A stretch of 64,000 nt of DNA from Pogona vitticeps. Its lineage: Eukaryota > Chordata > Lepidosauria > Squamata > Agamidae. The translations under genes were made by a program, and so were the position numbers. The stretch lies in the NCBI RefSeq assembly GCF_051106095.1, contig NC_135786.1, positions 202,297,501 through 202,361,500 of the forward strand. The letters run 5' to 3'. Below, piece by piece: positions 43,507 to 55,065 of the stretch. Within the stretch, counting starts at the first letter, position 1, and each line of letters starts with the position of its first letter. The notes under the pieces are model-generated. The model made no database searches. It had not been told where the DNA came from and was given only the letters and a program-made list of their open reading frames with translations.

Positions 43507-46500
43507 TATTGTCATTGTAAGTATATACATGGTATACCCATACAACAAAATTCACACAGGCACCCAGAGAGCAGACCCACATGCACACACATAAAAATTC
43601 CCCAAACACTCCCCACCCACTAAGAATTCAACATCTACACTGCAGGCTAAGTAACACTGTCCAACTAACTATTCAGTACTGGTGGTCTTTAACCTCATAT
43701 ACCAATCAATGTGCAGAAATCAACATTTACCTGAGAGTAGCTCCCTCTGTCTTTAAAACATCTCCATCTTTCAAGTATGTATACTTCTGATCTCCTTTTC
43801 CTATTACTTCTTCACGATGGGGGATACGTGGAAGTTTACTTATGCAATATTCAGACACTAATTTTAAAAATGAACAGCATATTTAACATGGCATTTAATA
43901 GTGATTACTTCAAGAATAAAAACCTCTTGGGCAAAATACAAATTTGGTGCCCATCAATTTATTGGATGGATAACAATGAGTCAGTGATCCAGGACTTGGG
44001 CTAGATCAGTGCATGTTGGGCCAACTAAGGGAACATTATTTAAATATACAATCCAGAGCTCCAGGTGTTAAGAAGTCTCCTTCTTCCCACCATCTTTTAT
44101 GGAAAGGCAAGCAGCAGTGAAATGTTTGCCCTTCAAGAAAATCTGTGCGTAGGTAGATCTGAAAAAGCCATTTGGGCTTTCATGATCTACAAACTTACAC
44201 ATGCAATGTAAGTATTCTGTTTTCTTACCAGAATTCAGAAGAGAAAGAAAATGTTCTAGGACTCTTCACCCAGAAGTATACAGCACAAAGCAAGAGAGAA
44301 AAAAGCTTTAAAATTAACCATTTCTCCCAAGTTTTGTTTAGTTTCAAAATGAAAATATGGATGTGGATAACACATAAGCTAGAACTTGAAAGATCAATCT
44401 TCCACTCTACCACTAGGCAATTTTGCAACTTTCAGACTAAGAGCAATACTGATATGTGATAACATGGAGGCAGCAGCTACGGAGTTATATATTGACTCTA
44501 ACTTCACCTAAATTCTTCCCATTTGTATTGAAAGGGTGTGATTCATTAACAGAAATGAATTGTACATGGGGCAAGTATGGTTGAAAAATGGAGTAGGTAG
44601 AAACACAAAGAAGATTAGGGCACAGAGTTCTGTGTATCTGTATCTTTATGATAATACCCATAAGTCAATGAGGAAAAGATTTTTATGAGCAAAGGGTCAG
44701 CTAGAAAGAGGCTCAGTCTATTTAAAACTGATTAATTAAATCGCCATAATTTATAATATAATGCAACAAATGGAGTGTCCTAATAATACTTGAAGAGTTA
44801 TCTCACTGGCAGTGTTGTAGTGGTAAACATGTAGATGCTTACTGTAATACTTCTGTCCCCACAAGGAAAACCCAAACGTGCAGATAATTTTACTGATTGG
44901 TATCAACAAAACAGTTTGGGCAGTTTTCACAGTTATCAAGTGTAGGACTTTTGTACAAAGAATGGGCTTGAATTGCACATTTCATCAAGACCCAGACTTC
45001 CCAAAAAGCACAACTCACAATATGTAGTTGTGAGAAAACCCATTTCCTTTACATGGTGACTATGAGGAATGCAGTTAAAATCAGAGGGAACAGGGAAGCA
45101 CAAGGCGACCGCCAGGTGACACGATTCTTCCTGCTAAACAAACGTCCCAGTCTTGCAAATAATGTCTCCATTGTAAAAAAATGTTTCCCAGTTTTGTTCA
45201 GCTAGATGCTAATTGTCATAATTACAAGCTTCCCTGAATAAATCTTATTAGACAATCAAATGCCCAACATTTCCAGCAATGTTATTCCTTCTGCAGTTTT
45301 CTGCCATGTAACAGACAGAAAACATTAATCTAGAGTTTTGTTGGACTCAATTGCTAATAAATTGTTTTGAATATAAGTTATGTACACAGTAATACAGAAT
45401 TTATTATTTTTAATTTTATCAAGAGTACTTACTAGAGGGAATGTGTTTACAGATATCAGATATTCCTCCAACATGATCATGGTGCCAGTGTGTTACCAAA
45501 ATTTCCTGAATTGAGATGCTGAATTCATTGAGCGCTTGTTTCAAACAGGTTATATATTCAGGGACAGATGGTTCGCCTGTGTCAACAAGGATCCTTCTGT
45601 ATTAAAGAAAGCCCCGCCCCCAAATCACACAAATAGTTAACCAAAAAACAAGGCTACCAATGACCTTCTACCTTTGGATTCTGGGTGGCAAACCTCACAT
45701 GACAACGTGAATCAATTAATCAATTACAAAACATCAGTCGCTCTGTATTAGAATCTTCTTTACCCTCTTTAAACACTTGATAACTCTACGGTGCAGCTAG
45801 CTTGAGCTTGAGAGAAGGAAATTGTCATTACAACAGACGCAAATAGTCATGCCAAGAGAAGAAAGGAGCAGAAGTTGCAGAACCTGCAAGGCAGTGAATG
45901 GAAAATTACTACTATAAATAAGTGATCATATGGAGAAAAGCTGAGATCCTTATGGGTGGTGACATGGCAGAGGCAGAAAGGTGATAAGATAAACAAGATT
46001 CGCCTGGTTTTGAATAGGGAAAAGGGAACCAAGGTGTAGATGTCAGGTTATGCAAACAAGGCTCTAGAGAAGCCGGACTCCCCCACTCTCCACTATTGAT
46101 TGCCAAACAGAACATTAAGCCTAGATCCTGTACACACTTATCCACACGTAAGCCTCACTGAATTCGGCAGGAATTATTTCCAGGTAGACTAAACTTTTAT
46201 CTTTCTTATGATGTTTACTGTATAGTTTCAACAGTCTGTGAGCCACCTTACATCCCCTATAGGAAGAAATACAAGTGTTGGTCTGAACAGTTACCTTAAC
46301 ATTTTCAAAGCCAATATTTTCCAAGCCAACATGAAGATAATGAAATTAAATTGACCATAATAGACAGACAAATAAATCACTTGCCCTTCTTGCTTCTTTA
46401 TTCTTCTCAGTTGGGTCATCTGCATTCCATTCCAAAGCACTTGCTTCCACAACTGCTCAATAGTCTTAAAAACAGTCTTTCGTCTAGCTCTTCTTCACAA

Positions 46501-47287
46501 GTGAATTTTTGAACTCTGTATCCACAGATGGGTGGGAACTTTAACCCAGATCTCCTGAGCCCTAGTCTGACACTCTGGCCACTACATTACAGCGGCCACC
46601 TCAGTGGGGGTAGAAGAGGCAATTTTCTATCCAATCTAAATTTAATAGAATTTATAGATAGGATCTCAAGGATATTGCCCACCCCACCTTCCTAACAACA
46701 ATGAAGTAAAAAGTAAACATGTTTGCTTTTATGCTGGCCTCCTGTCTTATTATGCCAGACTGATTGCCAGCAGATCACATTGGGCTCTTAACAACAAGAC
46801 CACCCCATAAAAAGGGGTGCGCGGGAATTCTGTGTTGCATAATAATGTATCCGCACACACCACCACAACCCAAGCATCTCTTTTGTGTTCATGAAAGCAA
46901 ATAAAATTGTGATGGGAGAGTGGCCCCTTGTTTTCCCCTCACAGACTTCGACCGAGGTCCCCTTCCCTCCAGTCAGGTCGCTTTTGGCGAGTTCAAAACA
47001 TATCCTGCACTACCCCTCCGAACGCGCACCCGACGAACTGCTGCCTGAGGAGCGCCGCTCCTATTCAAGAAAAGCAGAGCGGGGTGGGGGGAGTGGGAGA
47101 CACCCGTTGGCAGCAACGTTTTCCTTTTGGGGAGCGGGGGGGGGAGGGATTCCCTCGCACGTTACCTGGGCCCGGTGCCCACTAAGTAAGTGTTGGTGCC
47201 CTGCAGGGTCATGGGCCCCGGGTTGCAGCCCAGGACGCGAACGACCCTCGACGAGAGCTTCTCCACCCGCGGCAGGACCGACAACAT
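35175..47287 (-). CDS. LACTB2: LACTB2, metallo-beta-lactamase-fold endoribonuclease (complete, 7 coding exons)
   Basis: Mitochondrial matrix enzyme of the metallo-beta-lactamase fold that cuts single-stranded RNA (known for human LACTB2). The coding segments are 47166-47287, 45433-45596, 43731-43857, 40448-40626, 39074-39222, 37640-37721 and 35175-35218. They total 867 nt and give 288 residues, the same length as human (from memory). All introns are GT-AG and phases close. Zinc ligands are in place: H77, H79, D81, H82 (in THWHHDH), H145 (TPGH), D164 (FSGD) and H199 (GHGP). Within the HxHxDH motif the variable residue 80 is His, where human has Arg. The C-terminal winged-helix-like part (about 215-288) is more divergent, and the last 14 residues are weakly conserved. 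It starts in a CpG island facing XKR9. It looks intact and functional. Confidence 0.98.
35219..37639. other. LACTB2 intron 6
   Basis: 2.4 kb with no recognised repeat or coding feature. Introns 5 and 4 (37722-39073, 39223-40447) are likewise without recognised elements. Confidence 0.5.
37640..37721 (-). CDS. LACTB2: LACTB2 coding exon 6
   Basis: 82 nt encoding [27 protein letters not shown] plus one base of the next codon. Acceptor tctag, donor GTAAGT. It matches the C-terminal helical part of the human protein. Confidence 0.94.
39074..39222 (-). CDS. LACTB2: LACTB2 coding exon 5
   Basis: 149 nt completing Gly198 and encoding [20 protein letters not shown] through EELVKIVYK. It carries ligand H199. 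Acceptor tatag, donor GTAGCT. Confidence 0.95.
40448..40626 (-). CDS. LACTB2: LACTB2 coding exon 4
   Basis: 179 nt encoding [40 protein letters not shown] and on to DLIYP. It carries ligands H145 and D164. Acceptor tccag, donor GTTAGT. Confidence 0.96.
41181..41330 (-). mobile_element. L2/CR1-like LINE tail fragment
   Basis: Has tttatttattacatatct and cccaaggcaccttacaaaat, the antisense 3' tail of L2-like elements. The Tigger-like element starts directly beside it. Confidence 0.5.
41334..42541. mobile_element. Tigger-like DNA element (1208 bp) with internal minisatellite
   Basis: Left end cagtggtgcctcgcataacg, right end the mirror of cagtggtgccgcgcatagcg, each flanked by TA (41332-41333, 42542-42543). 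Inside are five tandem units of 90 bp (41721-42170), anchored by agacgggggtgaggggtgg at 41741, 41831, 41921, 42011 and 42101. A reverse-complement copy of the unit lies at about 41517-41630. Because 90 is a multiple of three, several frames stay open (for example 41418-42305), but no transposase similarity was seen. In LACTB2 intron 3. Confidence 0.85.
43148..43400 (-). mobile_element. tRNA-derived SINE with L2/CR1-like tail
   Basis: The minus strand starts agtggttaaaatgctgta, carries a B-box-like ggggttcaaatcccag, a core with ggctcaaggttgactcagc, and ends with an L2-like tail (ggtggtatataagtcaaat) and (AAAT)n. Confidence 0.7.
43421..43505. repeat. (AAT)n microsatellite
   Basis: About 85 bp of uninterrupted aat units. 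It gives a poly-leucine reading frame on the minus strand that is not a gene. Confidence 0.97.
43731..43857 (-). CDS. LACTB2: LACTB2 coding exon 3
   Basis: 127 nt encoding [41 protein letters not shown], with Met96 split at the start and Arg138 at the end. Acceptor attag, donor GTAAAT. Confidence 0.95.
43858..45432. other. LACTB2 intron 2
   Basis: No recognised repeat or coding content. Confidence 0.5.
45433..45596 (-). CDS. LACTB2: LACTB2 coding exon 2 (HxHxDH metal site)
   Basis: 164 nt encoding [20 protein letters not shown] through [20 protein letters not shown] and IPS, with split codons at both ends. It carries the signature metal motif H77-W-H79-H-D81-H82. Acceptor tacag, donor GTAAGT. 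Confidence 0.96.
45597..47165. other. LACTB2 intron 1
   Basis: No coding content. A fragment of the old interspersed repeat (tttaacccagatctcctgag, actctggccactacatt) lies at 46520-46600. The right end enters the CpG island. Confidence 0.5.
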
Positions 47288-47440
47288 CGCCGCTCCGGCC
47301 AGGAAACCCCTTTCCCCGGGCGGCGAACCGAGAAGGAGGAGGAGGAGGAGGAGAAGAAGAAGGCGGGGGGTGGGTGGGTGGAAGGAGGAGAAATGGCCCG
47401 CGCCATAGAGATAGGAAAAAGTAGAGGGGAAAAACAGCAC
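46930..47440. promoter_or_regulatory. CpG island and promoter of LACTB2, possibly shared with XKR9
   Basis: GC- and CpG-rich block around LACTB2 exon 1, with a purine-rich GGA/GAA run on the plus strand (47333-47364) inside the 5' leader. The two genes diverge from here, so the island could also start XKR9 transcription on the plus strand. That is inference, as no XKR9 leader exon can be recognised. Confidence 0.7.
47166..47287 (-). CDS. LACTB2: LACTB2 coding exon 1
   Basis: 122 nt encoding [40 protein letters not shown] plus two bases of Arg41; donor GTAACG. This ATG is chosen because it aligns with the human N-terminus. The reading frame stays open further upstream, but that part has no family similarity. 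Confidence 0.95.
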
Positions 47441-47499
47441 GCCTTGACGCTTTCGATACTGGTTTAGTATCGAAGAGTGACAGCATATCTTTGTTGTTA

Positions 47500-48850
47500 A
47501 GCGTGTCTTTCCTGCCGTCATGGTGGGGACTGTGCTTCTGGCACTGCGTTGTGTTACTGCTTCTTTTCGGACGTGAACGGGGAAGGGTCACACAACTATC
47601 CAACTACTGTATAGTTATACCAAAACGCTGTACGTATTTTCCAAACTACAGTACAGTACGTCGTTTCAGGAGACACGGAAGGCTAAAAGATGGCGCCCGT
47701 GCAAACTTAACCCGGAATCTGACCGTTGCGTGACCAAGCATTTGCGAATGAGAATACATTTTTTTATACTTTCTGTTTGCCACTTTCTAAGCAGGAGCCG
47801 CAGTTCAGGCGCTGTGTTTAAAAGTGTCTTGCAGTAATAAGAGAAGCAATGTTGAATTAGGCTGTTTTGTAATTGCACAATTCCTTTCGTGTTAACGAAA
47901 TGTCACGGCATTAAGCTATAAACTCAATGCAAAAAAGAAGGAAAAAAAAAACATTATCGGAAAAACCTCACAAGCCAATTAGTGATCCAGTAAAAGTATT
48001 ACCTAAACCAGAACTTTGCTCCACAATATGATAGTACTTCACATTCCCCGATTGCTTAACTTTCTGCAGTCTTAATGTTCAATAATCAACCAATTTTGTC
48101 AACAAAAAAGGTGAGAACGCAGAATAGCAAACTGCTTTTCTATTGATAATGTTTATATCAATCATATTTTTTCAATGAGATAATTATGCACATTTTGTTT
48201 AGTGAGCCATAATCTGTACATGACTGAATACAGCCAAACATTTCAATAAGAGATGTGCTAGTCAACAACACTGGGAAAAAACATTTGGTTGATTTAGAAG
48301 CACAAAAGTCCTTTGACTTTTGATTGCATAATCTGCCATCTGCAACATGGACAGCCACCTTCACCTGCTCTCCATTAAACCTTTCCACAGGAAATTCCAT
48401 CATCTTGGTGTTGCTACGACAAAGGCCCTGCCAGTTGTGCATGTCTGTCACTCGCTGAGTGAACTGAGCAAAGAGCTGGGTCATATAGACTCCTTTGGGA
48501 GGAATGAATTAGACACAAGCAAAATTAACATGAGGAAATTTTGTGTAGGCTACCACTCCTGGAATCTGGTCATTCTGAGAGTTGGAATCCTCCCACTCCA
48601 AATTTCCCCTCTGGTTGAGAAAAGGCAAACATCTCTGGCTGTTTAGAGAATCTTAATAACATTTTCTTCAAGAATTCTTCAGAAGCAGGAGTGAGGGCAA
48701 AGACATGAATGGAGAAGGGTCACAGATACTCTTTCTTCCATGATATACTCTGTTTATAAATTCGATGATACGTTAAGACTTCCACACTGAGGCTATTGCA
48801 TGTACAGTACACTGGTAGCAGGTCTTGTCTCAGGCAACTTGACTACTTTC
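47500..48850. other. LACTB2-XKR9 spacer, left part
   Basis: Upstream of LACTB2 on the plus strand. No gene recognised; an XKR9 leader exon could start here but has no visible signature. Confidence 0.4.
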
Positions 48851-48852
48851 TT

Positions 48853-50155
48853 GTTTGTTGTTGTTGTTTAGTCGTTAAGTCGTGTCCGACTCTTCGGAAC
48901 CCCATGGACCAAAGCATGCCAGGCCCTCCTGTCTTCCACTGCCTCCCAAAGTTGGGTCAAATTCATGTTGGTAGCTTCAATGACACTGTCCAGCCATCTA
49001 ATCCTCTGTCGTCCCCTTCTCCTCTTGCCTCTACACTTTCCTAACACCAGGGTCTTTGCCAGGGAGTCTTCTCTTCTAATGAGATGGCCAAAGTACAGTA
49101 TTGGAGCCTCTGTTTCAGAATCTGTCCTTCCAGAGAACACTCAGGGTTGATTTCCTTCAAAATGGATAGGTTTGTTCTCCTTGCAGTCCAGAGTACTCTC
49201 AAGAGTCGCCCCCAGCACCACAATTCAAAAGCATCAATTATTCGGCGGTCAGCTTTCTTTATGGTCCAACTCTCACTTCCATACATCACTACAGGAAAAA
49301 CCAAAGCTTTGACCATTCGGACTTTTGTTGGCAAGGTGATGTCTCTGCTTTTTAAGATGCTGTCAAGGTTTGTCATCGCTTTCCTCCCAAGAAGCAGGCG
49401 TCTTTTAATTTCGTGGCTGCTGTCACTATCTGCAGTGATCATGGAGCCCAAGAAAGTAAAATCTGTCACTACCTCCATATCTTCCCTTTCTGTTTGCCAG
49501 GAGATGATGGGACCAGTGGCCATGATCTTAGTTTTTTTATGTTGAGTTTCAGACCATTTTTTGCACTCCCCTCTTTCACCCTCATTCACCCTCATTTAAT
49601 TCCTCCTCACTTTCTGCCATCAGAGTGGTATCATCTGCATATCGGAGGTTGTTGATATTTCTTTCGGCAGTCTTAATTCCGGTTTGGGATTCCTCCAGTC
49701 TGGCTTTTTGCATGATGTATTCTTCATGTAAGTTAAATTAGCCGGGGGACAACATACAGCCTTGTCGTACTCCTTTCCCAATTTTGAACCAATCACTTGT
49801 TCCATATCCACTTCTAACTGTTGCTTCCTGTCCCACGTATAGATTTCTTAGGAGATAGATAATGTGATCAGGCACTCCCATTTCTTTAAGGACTTGCCAT
49901 AGTTTGCTGTGGTCCACACAGTCAAAGGCTTTTGCATAATGAAGCAGAAGTAGATGTTTTTCTGGAACTCTCTGGCTTTCTCTATAATCCAGCGCATGTT
50001 AGCAATTTGGTCTCTAGTTCCTCTGCCCCTTCGAAATCCAGCTTGTACTTCTGGGAGTTCCCAGTCCACATACTGCTGAAGCCTACCTTGCAGGATTTTG
50101 AGCATAACCTTGCTAGCGTGTGAAATGAGTGCAATTTTACGGTAGTTGGAGCATT
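48853..50155 (-). mobile_element. BovB LINE, 5'-truncated, with long reverse transcriptase remains
   Basis: On the minus strand from about 50155: ECSNYRKIALISHASKVMLK, then VQAGFRRGRGTRDQIANMRW, the catalytic LRYADDTTLM region (49619-49650), FLGSMITADSDSSHEIKRRL, LFPVVMYGSESWTIKKA-like text (here VFPVVMYGSESWTIKKA), and the terminal EDRRAWHALVHGVPKSRTRL. It ends with the tail (GTT)n at 48853-48870. The frame is broken in several places, so it is inactive. The 5' half, including the endonuclease, is missing. Confidence 0.95.
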
Positions 50156-50159
50156 CTTT

Positions 50160-51440
50160 ATTACATATATATGCACACTATATTTTACAGACATTCAATC
50201 AACTTTTGAACAGGCTGCGATAGCCAGAGCAGTATACAGTAGCTAGTATGGTGTAGCAGTTAGATTATTGGAACTGGAAATGAGGAAACCTAGGCTCAGA
50301 AATTCCCAGTCATTTTTTTGCAAGTAAAAAAAGGAAATAAAGGGTGGGAGAGAGAACCATGTATGTTGCCCTGATCTTATAGGTTTCCTATCAATAATAC
50401 AGTATTATTTTTCCAGTGATGAAATGGGCTCTGCTTACTCATCAGATTTCAAATCCCTTTAAGTAACCAGCCTTTTAACCACAGAATTGGCACCTTTCTT
50501 ACATCGCCAAGTTTCAGATAACCTGCTCAGCCATTTTCTGAGGATATATAATGTATTCCACCCCATTTCCTACAATTTTTGGTATACTGGCATAACACAC
50601 TTTTTTCAACTGAGTCTTAAGCTGAAACACAACTGTGGCAGAGTAAATAATATGGCCACTGGGCATATGAAAATGCTACCATAAGTTTGCAATGATCTTT
50701 CAAGATCCCTTAACTTCGTGTGTCTGGTGGTGAAAAAAGGCTATTAAGAGTAAGTCAAACTGGTTGCTTTGGTTTAACTGGTCACCAATGGCAGCCTACA
50801 TTGTTCTGTGGACTGAAATACAAGCAAAAATGTCACTGCCCCCCACTGCCTCCCACGTCACCTTGCCTGCCTGCCCTGTTCATTCTCTTTTCTTGCTTCA
50901 CTCACTCCCCTCCTTCTTTGCCCCATCTTGCTTCACTAGCCCATTTCTCCTCCCTTCACTGATTTTCAACCCTCCTCTTGCCTTCCTCCCTCACCATTGC
51001 TGCTGCCCTTCCTCTCTAGAGATCTCCAATGGCAGTCCTAAATTCCTGGTGCTATGTTCCACAAGGTCATCAAGGAACCAAAGTCTGTCTCTGAGAGGTA
51101 CTCAGAGCTAGCATGGTGGGTGTGGTGGTGATCTTCAAGAAGGTATACAACCAACAGTGTCTTGGGTCTGGGGACTCATCTGTGGAGATGGCCCACCAAA
51201 GAGTAATGGGGGTACAGTGGTGCCATTTGCAGCTCTTGGCATTCTGTTACCTGAGGCAAGATATCCCCCTAATGGGAGGGCTAGTCTCGATGGCCACCTT
51301 CAGATCTTTGGCTGTCTTTGAATTGGGCTTATTCCTCCCTCAGAATGCAAGAAATGTGTTAATTACATCTGAGCATAAGAACAAAGAGAGCATGTAGAGT
51401 AAATAGACATATAAACAAATAAAAATAAAAGAATCATGGT
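50160..51440. other. LACTB2-XKR9 spacer, middle
   Basis: Contains a pyrimidine-rich tract at 50830-51020 but no recognised gene or repeat. Confidence 0.4.
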
Positions 51441-51454
51441 ACTCTAAAGAATAA

Positions 51455-51805
51455 AAAGGGACGTGGTGGCGCTGTGGGCTAAACCGCAGAAGCCTGTGCT
51501 GCAGGGTCAGAAGACCAAGCAGTCGTAAGATCGAATCCACGTGACGGAGTGAGCACCCATCACTTGTCCCAGCTCCCGCCAACCTAGCGGTTCGAAAGCA
51601 TGTAAATGCGAGTAGATAAATAGGTACCACCTCGGTGGGAAGGTAAACAGCGTTCCGTGTCTAAGTCGCACTGGCCATGTGACCACGGAAGATAGTCTTC
51701 GGACAAAACGCTGGCTCTATGGCTTGGAAACGGGGATGAACACCGCCCCCTAGAGTCGAACATGACTGGACAAAAATTGTCAAGGGGAACCTTTACCTTT
51801 ACCTT
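51455..51805 (+). mobile_element. Sauria SINE, full length, with 15-bp target-site duplication
   Basis: tRNA-related head (gtggcgctgtgggctaaacc; cagtcgtaagatcgaatcc as the B-box region), body with ctagcggttcgaaagcatg, and a 3' tail gagtcgaacatgactggac followed by (acctttt)-like repeats. Flanked by tactctaaagaataa at 51440-51454 and 51806-51820, both perfect. The tail resembles the BovB 3' end in this window (gagtcggacacgactt), as known for Sauria SINEs, which depend on BovB for mobility. Confidence 0.93.
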
Positions 51806-51834
51806 TACTCTAAAGAATAACATATTTTTTTTCA

Positions 51835-51995
51835 CTCTAAATTTTTGTAGATCATAACCTACTTCTTCAGGCTTTTTCATGTGTTGAGAAATTGGATTGT
51901 AATCCATGAAAGCTCACACTGAAAAGAATTTCTTAGTTGTTCAGGCACCAAAATGCATTTATTTTTTATGTACATGCTGAAACAGGCTAACACTG
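51835..51995 (+). repeat. Penelope-like element end (fragment)
   Basis: Has ttgagaaattggattgtaat then ccatgaaagctcacac and later aggctaacactgc, the usual word order of these ends, with a ggat-tgta-atcc hairpin before GAAA. Confidence 0.45.
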
Positions 51996-54720
51996 CTGAA
52001 ATGGCAACAAACAAGTCAAGCAAGTGACCAGCAGTTTATAGAGGCAGAAAGCCGATTTTGTTCCTCTCAGTTGCAGTATGAATTATCTGAGAAATGTTCT
52101 ACGTAGCAGTTTGAATTTTCTGAGAAATTTAGTAAGGAACAGAAATCCTTTGGAGTGCTAATGTTGTCACCTCTCATCTGATGCTCAAACTAAATTTATG
52201 TATAATTAATTTTTTTGTCACAGAAACACTACAAGCGATCTGGGATTTTCTTCCTTGGGAAATGAAACTTAAGAAAGTACTGGAACACTGCCAACATCTC
52301 ATTGCTTGGAAATAGGGATATCTTTATGTAAACATGCATTTACATAGCCAGGGAGATTCTGGTAAATTATATATGGTTGTGTGGAATAGACTGTGAAGAT
52401 ATATTTGGTCGGCAGATGGCAGTAACAACAGCTGAAGAAATTCTGTCATAACCAAAGTGGAGCATATTTCTTCATTTTAAAGACCTGATGTGTATTTACA
52501 AGAGTACAGTGTTGTAAGCTAAGAATATTTACAGATCGGGAATAGCCATGTTTACTTGACTCCCACTAAGGTGAAGAGACTTAAAAGCGCTTCAACCGTA
52601 TAGGGAATTGTATAGCCATTACTTCTCACCTGCTCCTGCCACCCATGGCAAATGATCTTTGGCGCCTTAAGATACTTATGAAGTGTTAGGAGTTCAGTCA
52701 TCAATTATTCAAAAAAATTCTCTTTTATGAATCCGCGATACTGTGCTTCTGTACCCATGATTCAAAACACCAGAAAATAGCCCAATATTGCTGCACAATA
52801 TTGTGCCTGTTTTGCCAGCAGGAAAAAGGATGCCAAGCTTTACATAGCAAAGGGCAGCCTGCATGTTGACAGCAGTCAAGATGGTCTACAAGATTCCTTC
52901 TTGTGTCATTTTGTAACATCATGGAACAAAGTTAGTGATTTGAGAAAATAATTCAGGCATTTGAGAATATTATCACAGATCTTGAAACTTGCGCACATTT
53001 TGTACCATATTTTGTATCATATTTGTATTACATAATATGGAAATGCAAGTATAGAATGATCTGGAAATGAATAATCAAATAAAGTAAATAAATGACTCAG
53101 CTGAAGCAATGCTATAACTAGAAAAATTTTAATCAGGTCATATGTTTCACAGGTGACTGGAGTTTCAGTTTACTCTGCACTCCACACCCTTCCGCGTTTC
53201 CCAGTTGCAGACTACAGAGGGTCACAGTACAACAGTGCAAAACAATGACTTTAAAGCTTCTCTCATGGATTGTCAGTTTAAATGCTTGCAGAAACAGCAA
53301 ATTATAGGTAAGTCTTTTTTATGTCAGTGTGGGTGCCGGCAGTTAAAAATCTAAGTATAACGCCTTACTGTATTGTTTTAGAGTGATAATGCTGAAACCA
53401 GCATGCTTACGTCAAACACGGATTTGTCGCATGGTTTCAATGGGTTTAACACAAGGGAAGGAAAAGATTGATATGAATTTCAGAAATGATATATACTGTA
53501 TTAAGTTTGTGTTCTCCCTGTACACAGTAGAACTGTGATGCTTTGTTCATCTTGTTAAACTCTTTTACCTAGAGCTCAGAAGAAAGTTAACTTTTCTGTA
53601 TGGAAAAGCAACAAAAATTTCTTCATACAGATCCTTAGTAAATACTCAGCATCACACTACTGAAGATGTTATTGTATCAGGTTAAATATCTATGTATACT
53701 TACGGCATTTCTAAACAGGTGGCTTGCTTTCCACATTTCTCCAATGCATTTATATAAAAGTTTGTGGAAACAACATTTTTTCAAAATGATCGTTTCCCAC
53801 TTTCTATTCTGTATTAACCACACACATATGCACAACCCAATAGCATATAATCAAGGCTGTTGCAGGGTGCTTTTTATCCTGTGCTTTAGAATAATGCCCT
53901 AGAGTGAAATTGTCTGCAGTCAAAGGTGGCATAAAAAGGAGCTGATGCATATGGGAATGTCTCTTTGAAAAGTTTTTCATCCAGACTGATTAAGGCAAGT
54001 GACTGTCTGAACAAAAATTTGTGTATTTGTCACACTGAGGGCTGCCTGAGGGCTGTCACCTCATTCTTCCAAATGGTGTATAATTGTTGTGTAACTGTTG
54101 GGACATTTTAGCAGCCCAGACTTCTAAGCAGGATCTGGGGCAGACAATGATAATATTAGTAGTAAACATACCTAAATATAATATTTCAGCAAGGAGTAGA
54201 ATATAATGAACAACTATCTCTCCATAAAACACATAGCAGATTTTTTATTTGCTTGCCAGGGTCTTTTGAATGCTTTCCCTCTTTCTTTTCTTCACAGATT
54301 GCACCCTCACTTCTTTTTGTCCTAAAGAAAAAGATTCATGCAGCAAGACCCTTATATGTAATGATATTGTTCTATATGGCTTTCACTGCTAGTGACCTAT
54401 GCTGTCAGAACAAAGTGTTATCACAGAGGAAAATATTTTCAGCTGATAATGTTCTCAGTGAAATTAAATTTCTACTTATAACAGTGGTGGTCAGTTTTGG
54501 GGGCAAGCAGGCCATAAACACATGTGCAGTATGAGGTAAGTGCCGTTGTAGTGTGATGCCCCCTGCTGTTCATACAGCTGCTTCTGTGTTTGCATGTCTT
54601 GTTTGGGGCTAAGCAGATATATTGAGCCACTGGTAAATCTCTTGTAGCATGTTGTTGCTGCTGTTGTAGTATTCTATCAAGCTGTAGCATGTTATTGTAG
54701 AAGCATGTTGTCATTGTCAT
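51996..54720. other. LACTB2-XKR9 spacer, right part
   Basis: No recognised gene or repeat. Confidence 0.4.
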
Positions 54721-55065
54721 TGCTATGTGATGTCAAGTTGCTTTAAGGTATGTGAGATATGAGGTATTCAAAGACTGGTGATACTATTGTCAGCCTACCC
54801 CACTTCCCACCATGAGTTTCTGTGGCTGAGTGAAGATTTGAACCCAGCTCTCTTGAGCTGCAGTCTGATATTCTGTTTATCGCACTGGATTTTAATTTGC
54901 GGTATATTAGATGACTTCCAATTCTTTAAGCATGGCAACAGCAAAATCACTTCATTCTTGCCCCAAATTTTAGTGCCAAGGAGGCAGATTTTGATCCACG
55001 AAAGCTCACAATGAAACAAATGTGATAGTCTTTAAAACACTGCATTGTTTTGTCTTTGCTTTTTC
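54721..55065 (+). repeat. Old interspersed repeat plus Penelope-like tail fragment
   Basis: 54721-54895 resembles the repeat at 7.1 kb (gatttgaacccagctctctt, gcagtctgatattctg). 54975-55060 has gatccacgaaagctcac then gatagtctttaaaac, the Penelope-like order. Confidence 0.45.

Noticed and set aside
43400-43609. ORF with a poly-leucine tract
   Set aside because: Translation of the (AAT)n microsatellite.
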